Part shown: piece after piece, positions 37,407 through 46,988 of the stretch | Layout of the letters: each line of letters begins with the position of its first letter | Numbering within the stretch: position 1 is the stretch's first letter | Assembly (NCBI RefSeq): GCF_018596315.1 | Contig: NZ_JAHEAG010000034.1 | Span: 1 to 64,000, forward strand | Reading direction: 5' to 3' | Length of the DNA: 64,000 bases | Origin: Bradyrhizobium sp. SRL28 | GTDB taxonomy: Bacteria > Pseudomonadota > Alphaproteobacteria > Rhizobiales > Xanthobacteraceae | The notes under the pieces: generated by a model | Seen by the model: the letters and a program-made list of their open reading frames with translations, nothing else | Database searches by the model: none | What the model was told of the DNA's origin: nothing | Program-made: the position numbers and the translations under genes

Positions 37407-38030
37407 TTACGCAAACCGGTACGGCCCGCCCTTGGCGATCGAGTGTTGGAACGCCGGTCGGGCGTGCATCCGGCCCAGCCAGGCCGTGAGGTTCGGATAA
37501 GGCTCCAGCTTCCCGAACACTTTTGCCATCTCGCCAACAAAGCTCATCTGGATGTCGGCGCCGGTCAGCGACGGGCCGACAAAGAACTCCCGCCCCTTCA
37601 GCGCGGCGTCGACATAGCCGAGATGGTTGGCGAGTTCGCTGTCGATACGCGGATGCAGCGGCGCTCCCGCTTCCTTCAGCCGGGACACGTAGAGGTTCAG
37701 CATCAGCGGCAGCATCGCCGAGCCCTCGGAGTAATGCAGCCACTCGTTGTAGGCCTCGTAGTCCGCGCTTCCCGTCGCCGGCATCATCGCGCCCTTACCG
37801 TAGCGGCGGATGATGTAGTCGACGATGGCGGCGGATTCGGCGATCGTCGTGTCGCCGTCGGTGATGACGGGCGACTTGCCGAGCGGATGAATCTCTTTCA
37901 ACTCCGGCGGCGCGAGCCGGGTCTCGGCGTTGCGCTGATAGCGCTTCATCTCATAGGGCGTGCCCAGTTCCTCCAGCAGCCACAGAATTCGCTGCGAGCG
38001 GGAGTCGTTGAGATGATGAAGCGCGAGCAT
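37407..38030 (-). CDS. Glutathione S-transferase family protein
   Basis: A 207-residue GST. The thioredoxin-like N-domain shows LHHLNDSRSQRILWLLEELG and the glutathione-binding turn HPLGKSPVITDGDTTIAESA. The helical C-domain has the N-capping-box region FVGPSLTGADIQMSF. The active-site residue position near the N-terminus is Ser (NDSRS), as in several bacterial classes. Substrate unknown. It is transcribed alone. Confidence 0.88.
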   Translation of the reverse strand: MLALHHLNDSRSQRILWLLEELGTPYEMKRYQRNAETRLAPPELKEIHPLGKSPVITDGDTTIAESAAIVDYIIRRYGKGAMMPATGSADYEAYNEWLHYSEGSAMLPLMLNLYVSRLKEAGAPLHPRIDSELANHLGYVDAALKGREFFVGPSLTGADIQMSFVGEMAKVFGKLEPYPNLTAWLGRMHARPAFQHSIAKGGPYRFA

Positions 38031-38076
38031 GGGATTTCCTCTGGTTGTTGTTGGGTGGGCGCGGTTGGCTTGAGAG

Positions 38077-38156
38077 TGTCATTGCAGGAGAAGCGAAGCA
38101 ATCCATCGTGCCACAAGCGGAGAGGTGGGATTGCTTCGCTGCGCTCGCAATGACGA
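38077..38156. repeat. Palindromic intergenic repeat, family B (copy 3)
   Basis: Arms GTCATTGCAGGAGAAGCGAA and GCGCTCGCAATGACGA, with inner GAAGCAATCCATC / GGTGGGATTGCTTCG. It has the same layout as the copies at 10.1 and 12.8 kb. It lies upstream of the GST gene. Confidence 0.8.
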
Positions 38157-38180
38157 TGAAATACTGAAGCGCCACACGAT

Positions 38181-38283
38181 CGTCGTCCCCCGCGAAGGCG
38201 GGGGATCCAGTACGCCGCGGCCTGTCGGTTCAATCACTGCTGTCTCTGGGATACTGGGTCACCCGCATTCGCGGGTGACGACA
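38181..38283. repeat. Palindromic repeat, family C (copy 1)
   Basis: Opens CGTCGTCCCCCGCGAAGGCG and closes CGCGGGTGACGAC. The centre has GATCCAGTACGCCGCGGCC, GTTCAATCACTGC and GGGATACTGGGTC. Both ends carry their own small hairpin. Other copies at 41.15, 50.4 and 52.85 kb share this plan. Confidence 0.8.
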
Positions 38284-38299
38284 ACTGAATATGCGTTCG

Positions 38300-38720
38300 C
38301 GATCTCGCGACATAAACTGTCCGAGGTTGCCAGAAACTTCCCGCCCTCTCGAAATAGAGGGCGCAGGGAAGACCGGGTGCGCGCCGCACCCGCGGTCTCG
38401 CGTGCAGGTGCACACAAAGAGCACGCACACGAGCATACAGGTTCGGCGGAAACACTCCGGCCTTCCCTGCGCAATGGCTTTACGGCTTACTTCGTGCTCT
38501 CCCCGGTGAACGGCTTTCTTGCCACCGTCGCCACGCGGGGGAATGAACCCTGCGCAACTTGACGCCAGCACCGCGGCGTCAGAACCACACGACTTCGCCG
38601 TACGCGTCAGGCGCGTACGTCTAGCGCGCCTTCTGCGTCCATCGCATCTCACCGCACGTTCGTGACGATGGCCAACGCCCCTCATCTGCCGTGAGACGCG
38701 CGGAGTCATGCCGCTGATTT
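38300..38720. repeat. About 400-bp dispersed non-coding element, Bradyrhizobium type
   Basis: A block with many short frames but none with a ribosome site. GCGCAGGGAAG near 38360 pairs with CTTCCCTGCGC near 38463, and further short inverted pairs follow (ACGCGTCAGGCGCGTACGTC region). From memory, near-identical sequences occur many times in Bradyrhizobium genomes and have been annotated as spurious small proteins (reading GAGKTGCAPHPRSRVQ in one frame). I therefore call it a dispersed repeat or structured RNA rather than a gene. Confidence 0.55.
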
Positions 38721-39030
38721 GCCCGACATGTTAAGCGGAATATTTTTGCGGGAGCTGCTGGACACAACATCTAGCTGATTTGCCCATCTAACAACGCATT
38801 CGATATCTCGTCCGACCAATCAACTTTTGCAGCCCGAGACACGCGCCTTCCGGTGTGTCCTGCCTACCGCTTAGTGTGGCACGCTTACCCGCATCAAGCG
38901 CACGTCAGTTCCTGCTAGCTAGCCTGCAATTTCCGGCGCCCGTCCTGCGCTTCATTTAATTGGTCTGACGTTGAACCACGCCGCTGTTTCCCTGACGTAC
39001 AGTCGTGGGCTGGGGAAACGGAGGTTTCCC
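38721..39030. other. Gene-free region before a small exported protein
   Basis: About 310 bases without a gene. GCTGATTTGCCC occurs twice (near 38711 and 38774), apparently the tail of the repeat block. The end should contain the promoter of the following small exported protein. Confidence 0.35.
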
Positions 39031-39243
39031 ATGACGAAGCATCGAACGATCACCGGTTTCGTAGCCGTCGCGCTGCTTGCGGTCGCCGCAACAGCCGCCA
39101 CCCAGCGAACGCTGCCATCAAAGAACCATCCAAATGCATCCGCCGGTATCATGTCGTTCAGCGAGTTGAAGACCGACGTGAACAAACTTGCGACTGACGA
39201 TTACGACGACCAATCCTTTGTTTATTCGGCGAAGCGCCATTAG
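39031..39243 (+). CDS. Small exported hypothetical protein (70 aa)
   Basis: A perfect GGAGG six bases before the ATG supports this start. The N-terminus TKHRTITGFVAVALLAVAAT is a signal peptide or single TM helix. The remainder (MSFSELKTDVNKLATDDYDD) is acidic and helical. No family recognised. It is followed after 130 bases by another small membrane protein on the same strand. Confidence 0.6.
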   Translation: MTKHRTITGFVAVALLAVAATAATQRTLPSKNHPNASAGIMSFSELKTDVNKLATDDYDDQSFVYSAKRH

Positions 39244-39373
39244 CCGCTTGCCCCGCAGCCTGTGCCGGCTGCGCGGTACGGCATTATTGAAATGCGCCCT
39301 ACGTGATCCAGTTCACAGCGCCATGCTTCGGCTGGGTCCATAAACACCTGGGGCTGACAGATGGATTTTGTAA

Positions 39374-39625
39374 ATGTCTGAATCACGCTCACATAGCGAG
39401 CACAAAGCTAAATCGACACGCTGGCTGAGAACGGCCTTCCTGATCTACGGGATGATGGTCGTCGGCCTGCTCGGATACTTTGTCGTATTTCCGGATACCA
39501 AGACCCATGGGACGCAAGGCGAAGGCGCGCCCGTCCAAACTGCAGCGAAGGCGGTCAGATATGAGGCCGTGATCGCCAACTGGAACCGGTATCGCAACAA
39601 AGACGCGAGGGCGGACGCGCGCTAG
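39374..39625 (+). CDS. Single-span hypothetical membrane protein (83 aa)
   Basis: A short charged N-terminus (SESRSHSEHKAKSTRW) is followed by one TM helix (LIYGMMVVGLLGYFVVF) and a hydrophilic C-terminal tail. No convincing ribosome site precedes the ATG. It converges on the histidine phosphatase gene with a two-base gap. Function unknown. Confidence 0.5.
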   Translation: MSESRSHSEHKAKSTRWLRTAFLIYGMMVVGLLGYFVVFPDTKTHGTQGEGAPVQTAAKAVRYEAVIANWNRYRNKDARADAR

Positions 39626-39627
39626 GC

Positions 39628-40203
39628 TCAATCGAGCACCAACCGACCAACGGGCTCAACGCTGCTGCTACCGCCTCGCACCACAACGATCTCGCCGCTG
39701 GCCGGCGAAATCGTCGTCAGCGCAGCGATGTTCGCGCCGTGCGTCACGACAAGCAAGTTTGATGGCCCGTTCCATTTGGCGATGAGCGCGCGGGCGCCTG
39801 CGGTGAGCGCGTCCCTTTGATCGCGCAGCACCACCACATTGCCAAAGGTCGCCTCGGTTTCGACCGTCCCTAGATTCAGCAATTTCGCCGTGTCGATGCA
39901 TCGGCACCACGGCGAACTCAGGATTTTCTCGAACGCGATCCCTTCCCGCTTGAGTCGCGCGCCGATCTTTGCCGCATCCGCCCGTCCCTTTTCGCTGAGG
40001 TTGCGCTGCGTCGCGCAATCATCGATGCGGAATCCCGGCGGATCGCCGAAGCCACCCGGTGCATCGGCATGGCGCATCAGGGCGATATGGCCGCCCGCCC
40101 GCAACGCCTTCCAGGCATTGGCCGCGTCGTCAGCGCCGGCGACCTCTGCCGTGCTGCAGAAGCCGAGAAGGGCTGCGAAAACGACGAAGCGCATGCGACG
40201 CAT
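39628..40203 (-). CDS. Exported histidine phosphatase family protein
   Basis: A 191-residue protein with a signal peptide (RFVVFAALLGFCSTAEVAGA) and the phosphoglycerate-mutase-like core: the catalytic motif IALMRHADAPG (RHA in place of RHG), LSEKGRADAAKIGARLK, ILSSPWCRCIDTA and VVTHGANIAAL with the second His. It is likely a periplasmic phosphatase; substrate unknown. The ATG was chosen because GGAGG lies five bases upstream. The DUF6644-like gene lies upstream, only 11 bases away. Confidence 0.8.
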   Translation of the reverse strand: MRRMRFVVFAALLGFCSTAEVAGADDAANAWKALRAGGHIALMRHADAPGGFGDPPGFRIDDCATQRNLSEKGRADAAKIGARLKREGIAFEKILSSPWCRCIDTAKLLNLGTVETEATFGNVVVLRDQRDALTAGARALIAKWNGPSNLLVVTHGANIAALTTISPASGEIVVVRGGSSSVEPVGRLVLD

Positions 40204-40214
40204 GGCGGCCTCCA

Positions 40215-40703
40215 TCAGAAATACGCGATCAAACGGCCGGCGCAGATAGCGCAAAGCCACAGCACAAGCGAGATCAGCGCGGTGGCCTTGGCTCCGCCGG
40301 GCGCTTCGTCATGCCAACTTTTAACATGACGCCACGGGCCTGAATGCGCGATCACGACGTTGACCAGCGCCGCCCCAATCAGCAGCAGCTTGCTCTGGAA
40401 CGCCGGATTTTTCACGACATGCGACGCATCGGCGGAAAACAGCAAAAACCCCATGCTGATCGCGAGCACAAAACCTGCGCGCGACAACGGTAGCAGCATT
40501 TGCGCCATCGGCGGAATCGCAATCGCGCGTCCCAATCCGAGCAACCGTAAATCGAGCGCCAGGATCGACCCCACCAGCACCACGAAGCCGATGATGTGCA
40601 GGATCTCGACCGCAGGATAGAGCGAAGGGGAGCTGCGCATCACATGGCCCAGCGCGCTTTCCTGCAAGGTCAGGAATATCGATGGCGCCGCCTGGTGCTC
40701 CAC
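40215..40703 (-). CDS. Four-helix membrane protein (DUF6644-like)
   Basis: A 162-residue protein with about four TM helices (for example LHIIGFVVLVGSILALDLRL and LISLVLWLCAICAGRLIAYF). A conserved His and Arg lie in HIIGFV and LDLRLLGL, which could bind haem or copper as in related small membrane families. The name DUF6644 is from memory. The GTG start lies seven bases after the DUF6152-like gene, so they form one operon with the phosphatase. Confidence 0.65.
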   Translation of the reverse strand: MEHQAAPSIFLTLQESALGHVMRSSPSLYPAVEILHIIGFVVLVGSILALDLRLLGLGRAIAIPPMAQMLLPLSRAGFVLAISMGFLLFSADASHVVKNPAFQSKLLLIGAALVNVVIAHSGPWRHVKSWHDEAPGGAKATALISLVLWLCAICAGRLIAYF

Positions 40704-40709
40704 GCTGCC

Positions 40710-41066
40710 CTACCGCAATTCGATGCGCTTGCCGCCGAGTACGATATATTCGATCCGCGCTTCGTCCGGCTTGCTGGTGTGGGGATAGCCGAACACAGTG
40801 CAGGTCTTGCCTGGAGCGATCAGGTCTGCGGTCGCGCCCCGCGCCAGCATGCGTGACGGCGGCGCCAGGATGAAGTGCCAGTGCTTGCCCTCGACCTCCA
40901 TCTCGATTTCGCAATGCGGGTTCTCGAAGGTCGATTTCAGGATCTTGCCGGTGACGGTGAACGATTTCGACGTATCGTATCCGCCCCAGCCGTGATGGGC
41001 GATGGCCGAGGCCGGTGCGAGGGCCGCTGCCAGCAACAGGAACAAACGACGGGTGAGTGAGGTCAT
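40710..41066 (-). CDS. DUF6152-like periplasmic protein
   Basis: A 118-residue exported protein. The signal peptide (TRRLFLLLAAALAPASAIA) is followed by HHGWGGYDTSKSFTVTGKIL, then NPHCEIEMEVEGKHWHFILA, and ends in a TVFGYPHTSKPDEARIEYIV segment. This small beta-rich fold with an N-terminal His-His is called DUF6152 (recalled). The mature N-terminal HH could bind a metal. It has GGAGG six bases before the ATG. It heads a three-gene unit with the membrane protein and the histidine phosphatase. Confidence 0.7.
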   Translation of the reverse strand: MTSLTRRLFLLLAAALAPASAIAHHGWGGYDTSKSFTVTGKILKSTFENPHCEIEMEVEGKHWHFILAPPSRMLARGATADLIAPGKTCTVFGYPHTSKPDEARIEYIVLGGKRIELR

Positions 41067-41149
41067 CGCGAGCCTCCGTCGGTCAGATCAGCAAATCTAG
41101 GGCCGAGGGCGCGAAGCAGCAAGCCTCTCCTGCACGTTGTACTCTCCCG

Positions 41150-41260
41150 TCGTCACCCCGCCTTGCGCACTGGGGCGGGTGACCCAGTATTCCAGAGACG
41201 GCGATGATTGAACCGAGAAGCCGCGGCGTACTGGATGCCCCGCATGCACGGGGCATGACG
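41150..41260. repeat. Palindromic repeat, family C (copy 2)
   Basis: TCGTCACCCCG at the left and CGGGGCATGACGAG at the right, with GGGTGACCCAGTATTCCAGA, GATTGAACCGAG and CCGCGGCGTACTGG between. It fills the gap upstream of the DUF6152 operon and downstream of a small gene. Confidence 0.8.
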
Positions 41261-41307
41261 AGTGTAATGGGGTGAGAGCGTGCCGCAAACGAATGGTGTT
41301 CTTCTGC

Positions 41308-41529
41308 TTACAGCCCCGTATACCCCGCCTTCACCGGATCGTTGCTGCCGTCGAGCTGGCGCAAATAGGTCAGCCCGCACACGGTCAGCCGGTGCGGATC
41401 CTTCTCGCCCGCTTCCACCAGCGTGGTGAGATACTCCGTCACCTTGACGCGCGCCTCGTCGTTGGCCGCGGCGGTGCGGTTCACAAGCAGGTCATAGGTC
41501 TGCATGATGCGGTCGATCGCGGCTTCCAT
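41308..41529 (-). CDS. Small conserved-looking protein (73 aa)
   Basis: A 73-residue helical protein (EAAIDRIMQTYDLLVNRTAA, TEYLTTLVEAGEKDPHRLTV) with a single Cys and no signal. AGGAG lies six bases before the ATG. No family recognised. It follows the next small gene by 36 bases on the same strand and is probably cotranscribed. Confidence 0.6.
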   Translation of the reverse strand: MEAAIDRIMQTYDLLVNRTAAANDEARVKVTEYLTTLVEAGEKDPHRLTVCGLTYLRQLDGSNDPVKAGYTGL

Positions 41530-41565
41530 GGACTTCTCCTGAATTGCGTGATGCGGGTGATGCGG

Positions 41566-41790
41566 TCAGGCCAGTGTGCGCGCTTCGAATTCGGCGATCG
41601 CCTTGTTGGCGAGCCGCAGTCTGTTGAACTCACCTTGCTGGAACATCTTCACGATGATTTCGAGCAACCGATCGTCGGTGACGAGGCTATCGGCAATGGC
41701 TCCGGTCTTGCGGAGGTAGTTCGACGCGATGGCATAGGCATCGCCCACCACCTCGAAGTTCATGACCTGAATTCCGCGCTCGACCAGCAT
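41566..41790 (-). CDS. Small conserved-looking protein (74 aa)
   Basis: A 74-residue protein (FEVVGDAYAIASNYLRKTGA, IIVKMFQQGEFNRLRLANKA), helical and soluble. AGGTGAG sits just before the ATG; an internal ATG nine codons in is possible. No family recognised. Upstream a GGAAC-N16-CATT sequence resembles an EcfG-type general stress promoter. Confidence 0.6.
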   Translation of the reverse strand: MLVERGIQVMNFEVVGDAYAIASNYLRKTGAIADSLVTDDRLLEIIVKMFQQGEFNRLRLANKAIAEFEARTLA

Positions 41791-41818
41791 GCCTCACCTG
41801 TTCCGTGACAGGTCCGAC

Positions 41819-41843
41819 AATGCGCGAGGGCCGGGATGGTTCC
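41819..41843 (-). promoter_or_regulatory. Possible EcfG-type general stress promoter
   Basis: On the minus strand GGAAC is followed after 16 bases by CATT, 29 bases before the ATG of the 74-residue protein. The alphaproteobacterial EcfG consensus is GGAAC-N16/17-CGTT, so one -10 base differs. GGTTCC/GGAACC also forms a small inverted repeat here, so the match could be accidental. Confidence 0.3.
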
Positions 41844-41898
41844 ATCTTTCTTGGAACCTCACTTTTTGGCAGCAAAAACAGAGCGTTTCGGCGTGATT

Positions 41899-42996
<1,098 letters not shown>

Positions 42997-43076
42997 TGCC
43001 CCGCCGCACCTGAATTTGAAGTTGACTTAAAAACAATCCCGCCGCGACGTGCCGCGGCGGGATGTTTGCTCATCGA

Positions 43077-44363
43077 CTATTGCGCGGCCTTGCTGACCAG
43101 CGGCGCACCCTCGGCCAGCACCTTCGCGATATCCTCGCGCTTGCCGGTGACGGCCCTGGTGACGGTGTCGTTGAACGCCTTGTGCACGGCGGGCCATTGC
43201 GGGAAGTAATAGGCGCCGCGGACCTTGTCCGGCGAATCCAGCACCGATTCCTTCAACAGCTTCATGAACGAATCTTCCGCCGCGATTTCCGCCCAGAACT
43301 CGGTGTTGGGCGGCGGCGCGCCGGTCGCCTTGAACAGCTTCTTCTGGCCTTCCTTGTCGAGCATCATGGCTTCCAGCATCTCCTTGGCGAGCTTCTTGCG
43401 CTCCGGCGCGATCGACTTCGGGATCGCCCAGCCCCAGATATCGTCCCAGGCGAACGGCCTGGCCCGGTCGGGACCGAGCGGGAAGCGCGTGGCGGCCACC
43501 TTGCCGGCAATTTTCGACTTGGCCGGATCGTTGAACGTGCCCCACCACAGCGAGTCCGCGACGGTGAATGCGGCATCGCCCGACATGAATACGGCGTTGG
43601 CTTCGTTGCGGTCGTAGGCCGGCATGCCGCGCGGCACGATCTTGTGGGTGTTGATCGCATCCCACCAATATTCGACGGTCTGCTGCATGCACGGCTCGGT
43701 CATGCTGGATTTCCAGCCGGCCGCGGCGAGCTTGGCATTGTCGCGCTCATAGGGCGGCAGCAGCACGTCGCAATTGTTGCCCCACATCGACCAGAACCAG
43801 CTGAACCAGCTGTTGTTCATCGACATGCCGCCGACATAGCCAAACTTGACCTTGCCGTCCGCCTGCAGCTTCTTGCTCGCGGTGACGAGTTCTGCCAGCG
43901 TCTTCGGCACTTCCTCCGGCTTCACGAGGTCGGAGCGGTAGAAGAACACGCTGAACGTCTGTCCCATCGGCACGACGGTGTTCTGGCCTTGCGCGTTGGC
44001 GAACACCACCGGCGCCATGCTCCACTTGTCGGCAAATTTGTTGGCCGCGACGTCGTCGGTCGGCTCCAGCAAATGCGCCCAGGTCTGCCCCCAATCGTCA
44101 TTGTGCCAGATCACGTCATACTGATCCGAGTTCGAGGTCAGCGATGCCGTCATCTTCTCGACATAGACGCCGTAGGAATTCGGCACCTTGACGATCTTGA
44201 CGCCGTTCTTGGCGCCCCAGGCCTCGAACATCGCAATCGAAGCATCCTGGATCGGGCTCGGTTGATAGCCGACCCGCAGTTCCTTCACCTGTGCGGCGGC
44301 ACCGCCGGTCGCAGCCACTAGGGCCGCGGTCGCCGCAACGAACCATCTCGCCAGTCCCTGCAT
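43077..44363 (-). CDS. Sugar ABC transporter substrate-binding protein
   Basis: A 428-residue periplasmic binding protein of the family-1 (MalE/UgpB-like) type. The signal peptide ends near GGAAAQ. The body has YDVIWHNDDWGQTWAHLLEP, GDAAFTVADSLWWGTFND and WDDIWGWAIPKSIAPERKKL, as in oligosaccharide or polyol receptors. The ligand cannot be told. Gene order permease-permease-receptor-ATPase is unusual only in that the receptor is third. Confidence 0.88.
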   Translation of the reverse strand: MQGLARWFVAATAALVAATGGAAAQVKELRVGYQPSPIQDASIAMFEAWGAKNGVKIVKVPNSYGVYVEKMTASLTSNSDQYDVIWHNDDWGQTWAHLLEPTDDVAANKFADKWSMAPVVFANAQGQNTVVPMGQTFSVFFYRSDLVKPEEVPKTLAELVTASKKLQADGKVKFGYVGGMSMNNSWFSWFWSMWGNNCDVLLPPYERDNAKLAAAGWKSSMTEPCMQQTVEYWWDAINTHKIVPRGMPAYDRNEANAVFMSGDAAFTVADSLWWGTFNDPAKSKIAGKVAATRFPLGPDRARPFAWDDIWGWAIPKSIAPERKKLAKEMLEAMMLDKEGQKKLFKATGAPPPNTEFWAEIAAEDSFMKLLKESVLDSPDKVRGAYYFPQWPAVHKAFNDTVTRAVTGKREDIAKVLAEGAPLVSKAAQ

Positions 44364-44426
44364 AGCCTCTCCTCCTCGTTTTTGTCGTTGTGTCGTGTCT
44401 CGATCTTTCCTTGGTCTTTTCCTTGC

Positions 44427-45263
44427 CTAGATTCGCAGCCCCCGGATCACGTATTTCTGTCCGAACAGCGCGATCAGGAACGCCGGCACCAGCGCCATGA
44501 CAGCGGTGGCTGCCATCAGATTCCAGCGCAGCCCCATCTCGGTGACGAACTGCGCCATGACAACCGTGATCATCGGCACGCGGTTGCCGGTCAGGATCAG
44601 CGCGAACAGAAATTCGTTCCAGGTGAACAGCCAGCACAGCACGGCGAGCGCCGAGATCGCCGGCAGCGCCGACGGCACCGCGACGCGGATGAAGGCTCCC
44701 CATCGCGTGCAGCCGTCGATCATCGCGGCATATTCCATCGACGGGTCGATGCCGTCGAAAAAGCCCTTCATCAGCCACGAGAAGAAACAGATGTGCACCG
44801 CTATGTGCGGCAGCAGCAGCCCGGTATAGGTGTCGTAGATGCCCCAGCTTTGCGTCACGAAATACAGCGGCAGCACCCAGGAGATATAGGGCACGCAGCG
44901 GAACACATAGATCGTTCCGAACCAGATCCGCGGGGCCGGCCCGGTGAAGCGCGACAGCATGTAGCCGCTCGAGACCGTCACCAGCAGCGAGAACACCGTC
45001 GCCAGCGTCGAGATCAGCGCGCTGTTGAGGAAGGCGCCGACGATCCGCTCGTCGCTCAGCACCTCGGCGAAGCTACTGAGCGTGAATTCAGTGCCGCGAT
45101 GCACGTAATAGACGCCGGATTCCGGCCGCAGCGAGGTCAGGATCAGCCACAGCACCGGAAACGCGAACGCGAAGCATATGCCAAGCAGCGCCAGCGCGAA
45201 CAGCGTCTTGCGGCTCCATTTCGGCAATCCGGGCAGGAAATCGGGACGGGTTACGATCGGCAT
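44427..45263 (-). CDS. Sugar ABC transporter permease (MalG type)
   Basis: A 278-residue permease with six TM helices. The cytoplasmic EAA loop is SMEYAAMIDGCTRWGAFIRV with AVPSALPAI, the ATPase docking site. The opening FALALLGICFAFAFPVLWLI and the end FGQKYVIRGLRI are typical of the MalG side of the dimer. It starts four bases after the partner permease stop, so they are cotranscribed. Confidence 0.92.
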   Translation of the reverse strand: MPIVTRPDFLPGLPKWSRKTLFALALLGICFAFAFPVLWLILTSLRPESGVYYVHRGTEFTLSSFAEVLSDERIVGAFLNSALISTLATVFSLLVTVSSGYMLSRFTGPAPRIWFGTIYVFRCVPYISWVLPLYFVTQSWGIYDTYTGLLLPHIAVHICFFSWLMKGFFDGIDPSMEYAAMIDGCTRWGAFIRVAVPSALPAISALAVLCWLFTWNEFLFALILTGNRVPMITVVMAQFVTEMGLRWNLMAATAVMALVPAFLIALFGQKYVIRGLRI

Positions 45264-45267
45264 CGGA

Positions 45268-46176
45268 TCATGCCTTTGCGATGCGGTCGACGAGGCGATA
45301 GAGCACCACGCCGATTACGAGGATGATGAGCCCGCCGATGATGGCCGCCGCCGACCCCCGGCCGAGATCGAGGTTCAGGAAGGCGTGGACATAGGCATAG
45401 AGGCTGAACAGCTCGGTCGAGCGGCCCGGCCCGCCGCCGGTCAGCGTCCACACGATATCGAAGGTGCGGAAGGCGTCGATGGCGCGGATCACCACGCACA
45501 CCACGATCACCGGGCGCAGCATCGGCAACGTCAGGAAACGAAATACCCGCCAGGTGGTGGTGCCGTCGATGGCGGCGGCCTCGAACGGCTCTTTCGGCAG
45601 GCTCTGCAGGCCCGCGAGCAGCAGCAGCGTGAACCACGGCGTCCACAGCCAGATGTCGGTCAGCAGGATGATGCCGAAGGCGCTCCAGCGCTGCACCAGC
45701 CAGGGCTGACCCTCGAGGCCGATGGCTTCCAGCACCACATTCACGATGCCGAACTGGTCGTTGAAGATCCAGCGGATCATGATCGCGGCAACGACAGGCG
45801 CCACCATCAGCGGCACCAGGAGGATCGTCTGCACCAGCTTCTGCCCGCGGAACGGACGGTTGAGCAGCAGCGCCAGCATGAGCCCCGCCACCAGCGCGCC
45901 TGCGACGCTGAGCACCATGAACAGGAAGGTGTTCGGCAGCACCACATAAAGGAACGCCGGATCCGATATCACGGCCGCATAGTGGTCGAAGCCGATCCAG
46001 GTCTTTTTGGGATTGTAGAGCGCCCAGTCGCGAAAGCTGGCGTTGGCGCCGATCACGATCGGCACGACCTGAAACAGCAGCAGCAGCAGCGCAGCCGGCG
46101 CGATCAGAAGCAGCACGAAGCGCTGTTGCTCGCCGAACATGGGACGCCGCGATGCCGACAAGCCCGTTTTCCCCAT
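45268..46176 (-). CDS. Sugar ABC transporter permease (MalF type)
   Basis: A 302-residue permease with six TM helices and a family-typical N-terminus (RFVLLLIAPAALLLLLFQVV, then SFRDWALYNP). The EAA loop is PKEPFEAAAIDGTTTWRVFR. The LTGGGPGRSTELFSLYAYV motif is diagnostic for this permease class. It is the first gene of the importer unit. No regulator or catabolic gene is attached, so the substrate remains open. Confidence 0.92.
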   Translation of the reverse strand: MGKTGLSASRRPMFGEQQRFVLLLIAPAALLLLLFQVVPIVIGANASFRDWALYNPKKTWIGFDHYAAVISDPAFLYVVLPNTFLFMVLSVAGALVAGLMLALLLNRPFRGQKLVQTILLVPLMVAPVVAAIMIRWIFNDQFGIVNVVLEAIGLEGQPWLVQRWSAFGIILLTDIWLWTPWFTLLLLAGLQSLPKEPFEAAAIDGTTTWRVFRFLTLPMLRPVIVVCVVIRAIDAFRTFDIVWTLTGGGPGRSTELFSLYAYVHAFLNLDLGRGSAAAIIGGLIILVIGVVLYRLVDRIAKA

Positions 46177-46472
46177 TTGGACGTCAGGCCGTCACGACTC
46201 TTGTGGCCGGTACGTGCGTGACGCCTGTATTTTCAGGGAGTATGGGCGGGGCGTCGAAGGCTAGTCAATCGGGATTGTGCAAGAGGCAAAGTCAGCGCCG
46301 GATGCTCATGTAAAACGTCAACTTAAGGTTCTCCAAAAAGCAAAACGCACCGGTCCCGGAAAACCGGAACCGATGCGCTTCGAGCAGGGCTTACTGCCTT
46401 GCCAGTTCATTGTCCGCTCTTTGGCCGCCGGTCTTATCAATGGCCGGCTTGACCGCAAGCAGAACGTAATTC
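46177..46472. other. Intergenic between importer unit and ldtR
   Basis: About 300 bases. The left part should carry the importer promoter; the right part holds the ldtR terminator. No gene seen. Confidence 0.4.
46334..46376 (-). terminator. Rho-independent terminator of ldtR
   Basis: On the minus strand GCATCGGTTCCGG and CCGGGACCGGTGC form a stem with a TTTT loop, followed by GTTTTGCTTTTTGG. It lies about 95 bases after the ldtR stop codon. Confidence 0.8.
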
Positions 46473-46988
46473 TCAGAGCCGATACAGGATCTGGTCGGTC
46501 CAGAACCGCTCGAGGCGGTGCAGCGACTTGTTCAGCGTCGCGAACTCTTCGTTCGAGATGCCGCCGACCTGCTCCACCGTCTTGACGTGCTTCTGGTAGA
46601 GCGCGTCGACGATCTTGCGGATTTCCTGGCCCTGCGCGGTCAAGCGGATGCGGACCGAACGGCGATCGACGCGGGAGCGCTGATGATCGAGGAAGCCGAG
46701 CTCGACGAGCTTCTTCAGGTTATAGGAGACGTTGGAGCCGAGGTAGTAACCGCGCGTGCGCAGTTCGCCCGCGGTCAGCTCCTTGTCGCCAATGTTATAG
46801 AGCAGCAATGCCTGCACCGAATTGATGTCGGCGCGGCCGCGGCGATCGAATTCATCCTTGATGACGTCGAGCAGCCGGCGGTGAAGCCGCTCCACCAAAG
46901 TCAACGCTTCCAGATAGAGCGGCTGCACCGGAGCTTGACCGGCAGAGCGTTCAGCGGTTTCCACCGCCGTTGCAACGGCTTTGATCAT
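46473..46988 (-). CDS. ldtR: MarR-family regulator, LdtR type
   Basis: A 171-residue winged-helix regulator. The segment LYLEALTLVERLHRRLLDVI, INSVQALLLYNIGDKELTAG, RTRGYYLGSNVSYNLKKLVE and DHQRSRVDRRSVRIRLTAQG matches, from memory, LdtR of Liberibacter and Sinorhizobium, which activates an L,D-transpeptidase gene and osmotic tolerance. No transpeptidase gene is adjacent here, so its target lies elsewhere. GGGGAAG stands five bases before the ATG. The upstream 600-base gap would hold its promoter and likely its own binding site. Confidence 0.75.
   Translation of the reverse strand: MIKAVATAVETAERSAGQAPVQPLYLEALTLVERLHRRLLDVIKDEFDRRGRADINSVQALLLYNIGDKELTAGELRTRGYYLGSNVSYNLKKLVELGFLDHQRSRVDRRSVRIRLTAQGQEIRKIVDALYQKHVKTVEQVGGISNEEFATLNKSLHRLERFWTDQILYRL

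Noticed and set aside
38230..38709. 159-codon minus-strand frame and other short frames in the 38.3-38.7 kb block
   Set aside because: Lies in a dispersed repeat; several overlapping frames are equally open and none has a ribosome site.
43062..44321. 419-codon plus-strand frame opposite the sugar-binding protein gene
   Set aside because: Shadow of a clear family-1 receptor with a signal peptide.
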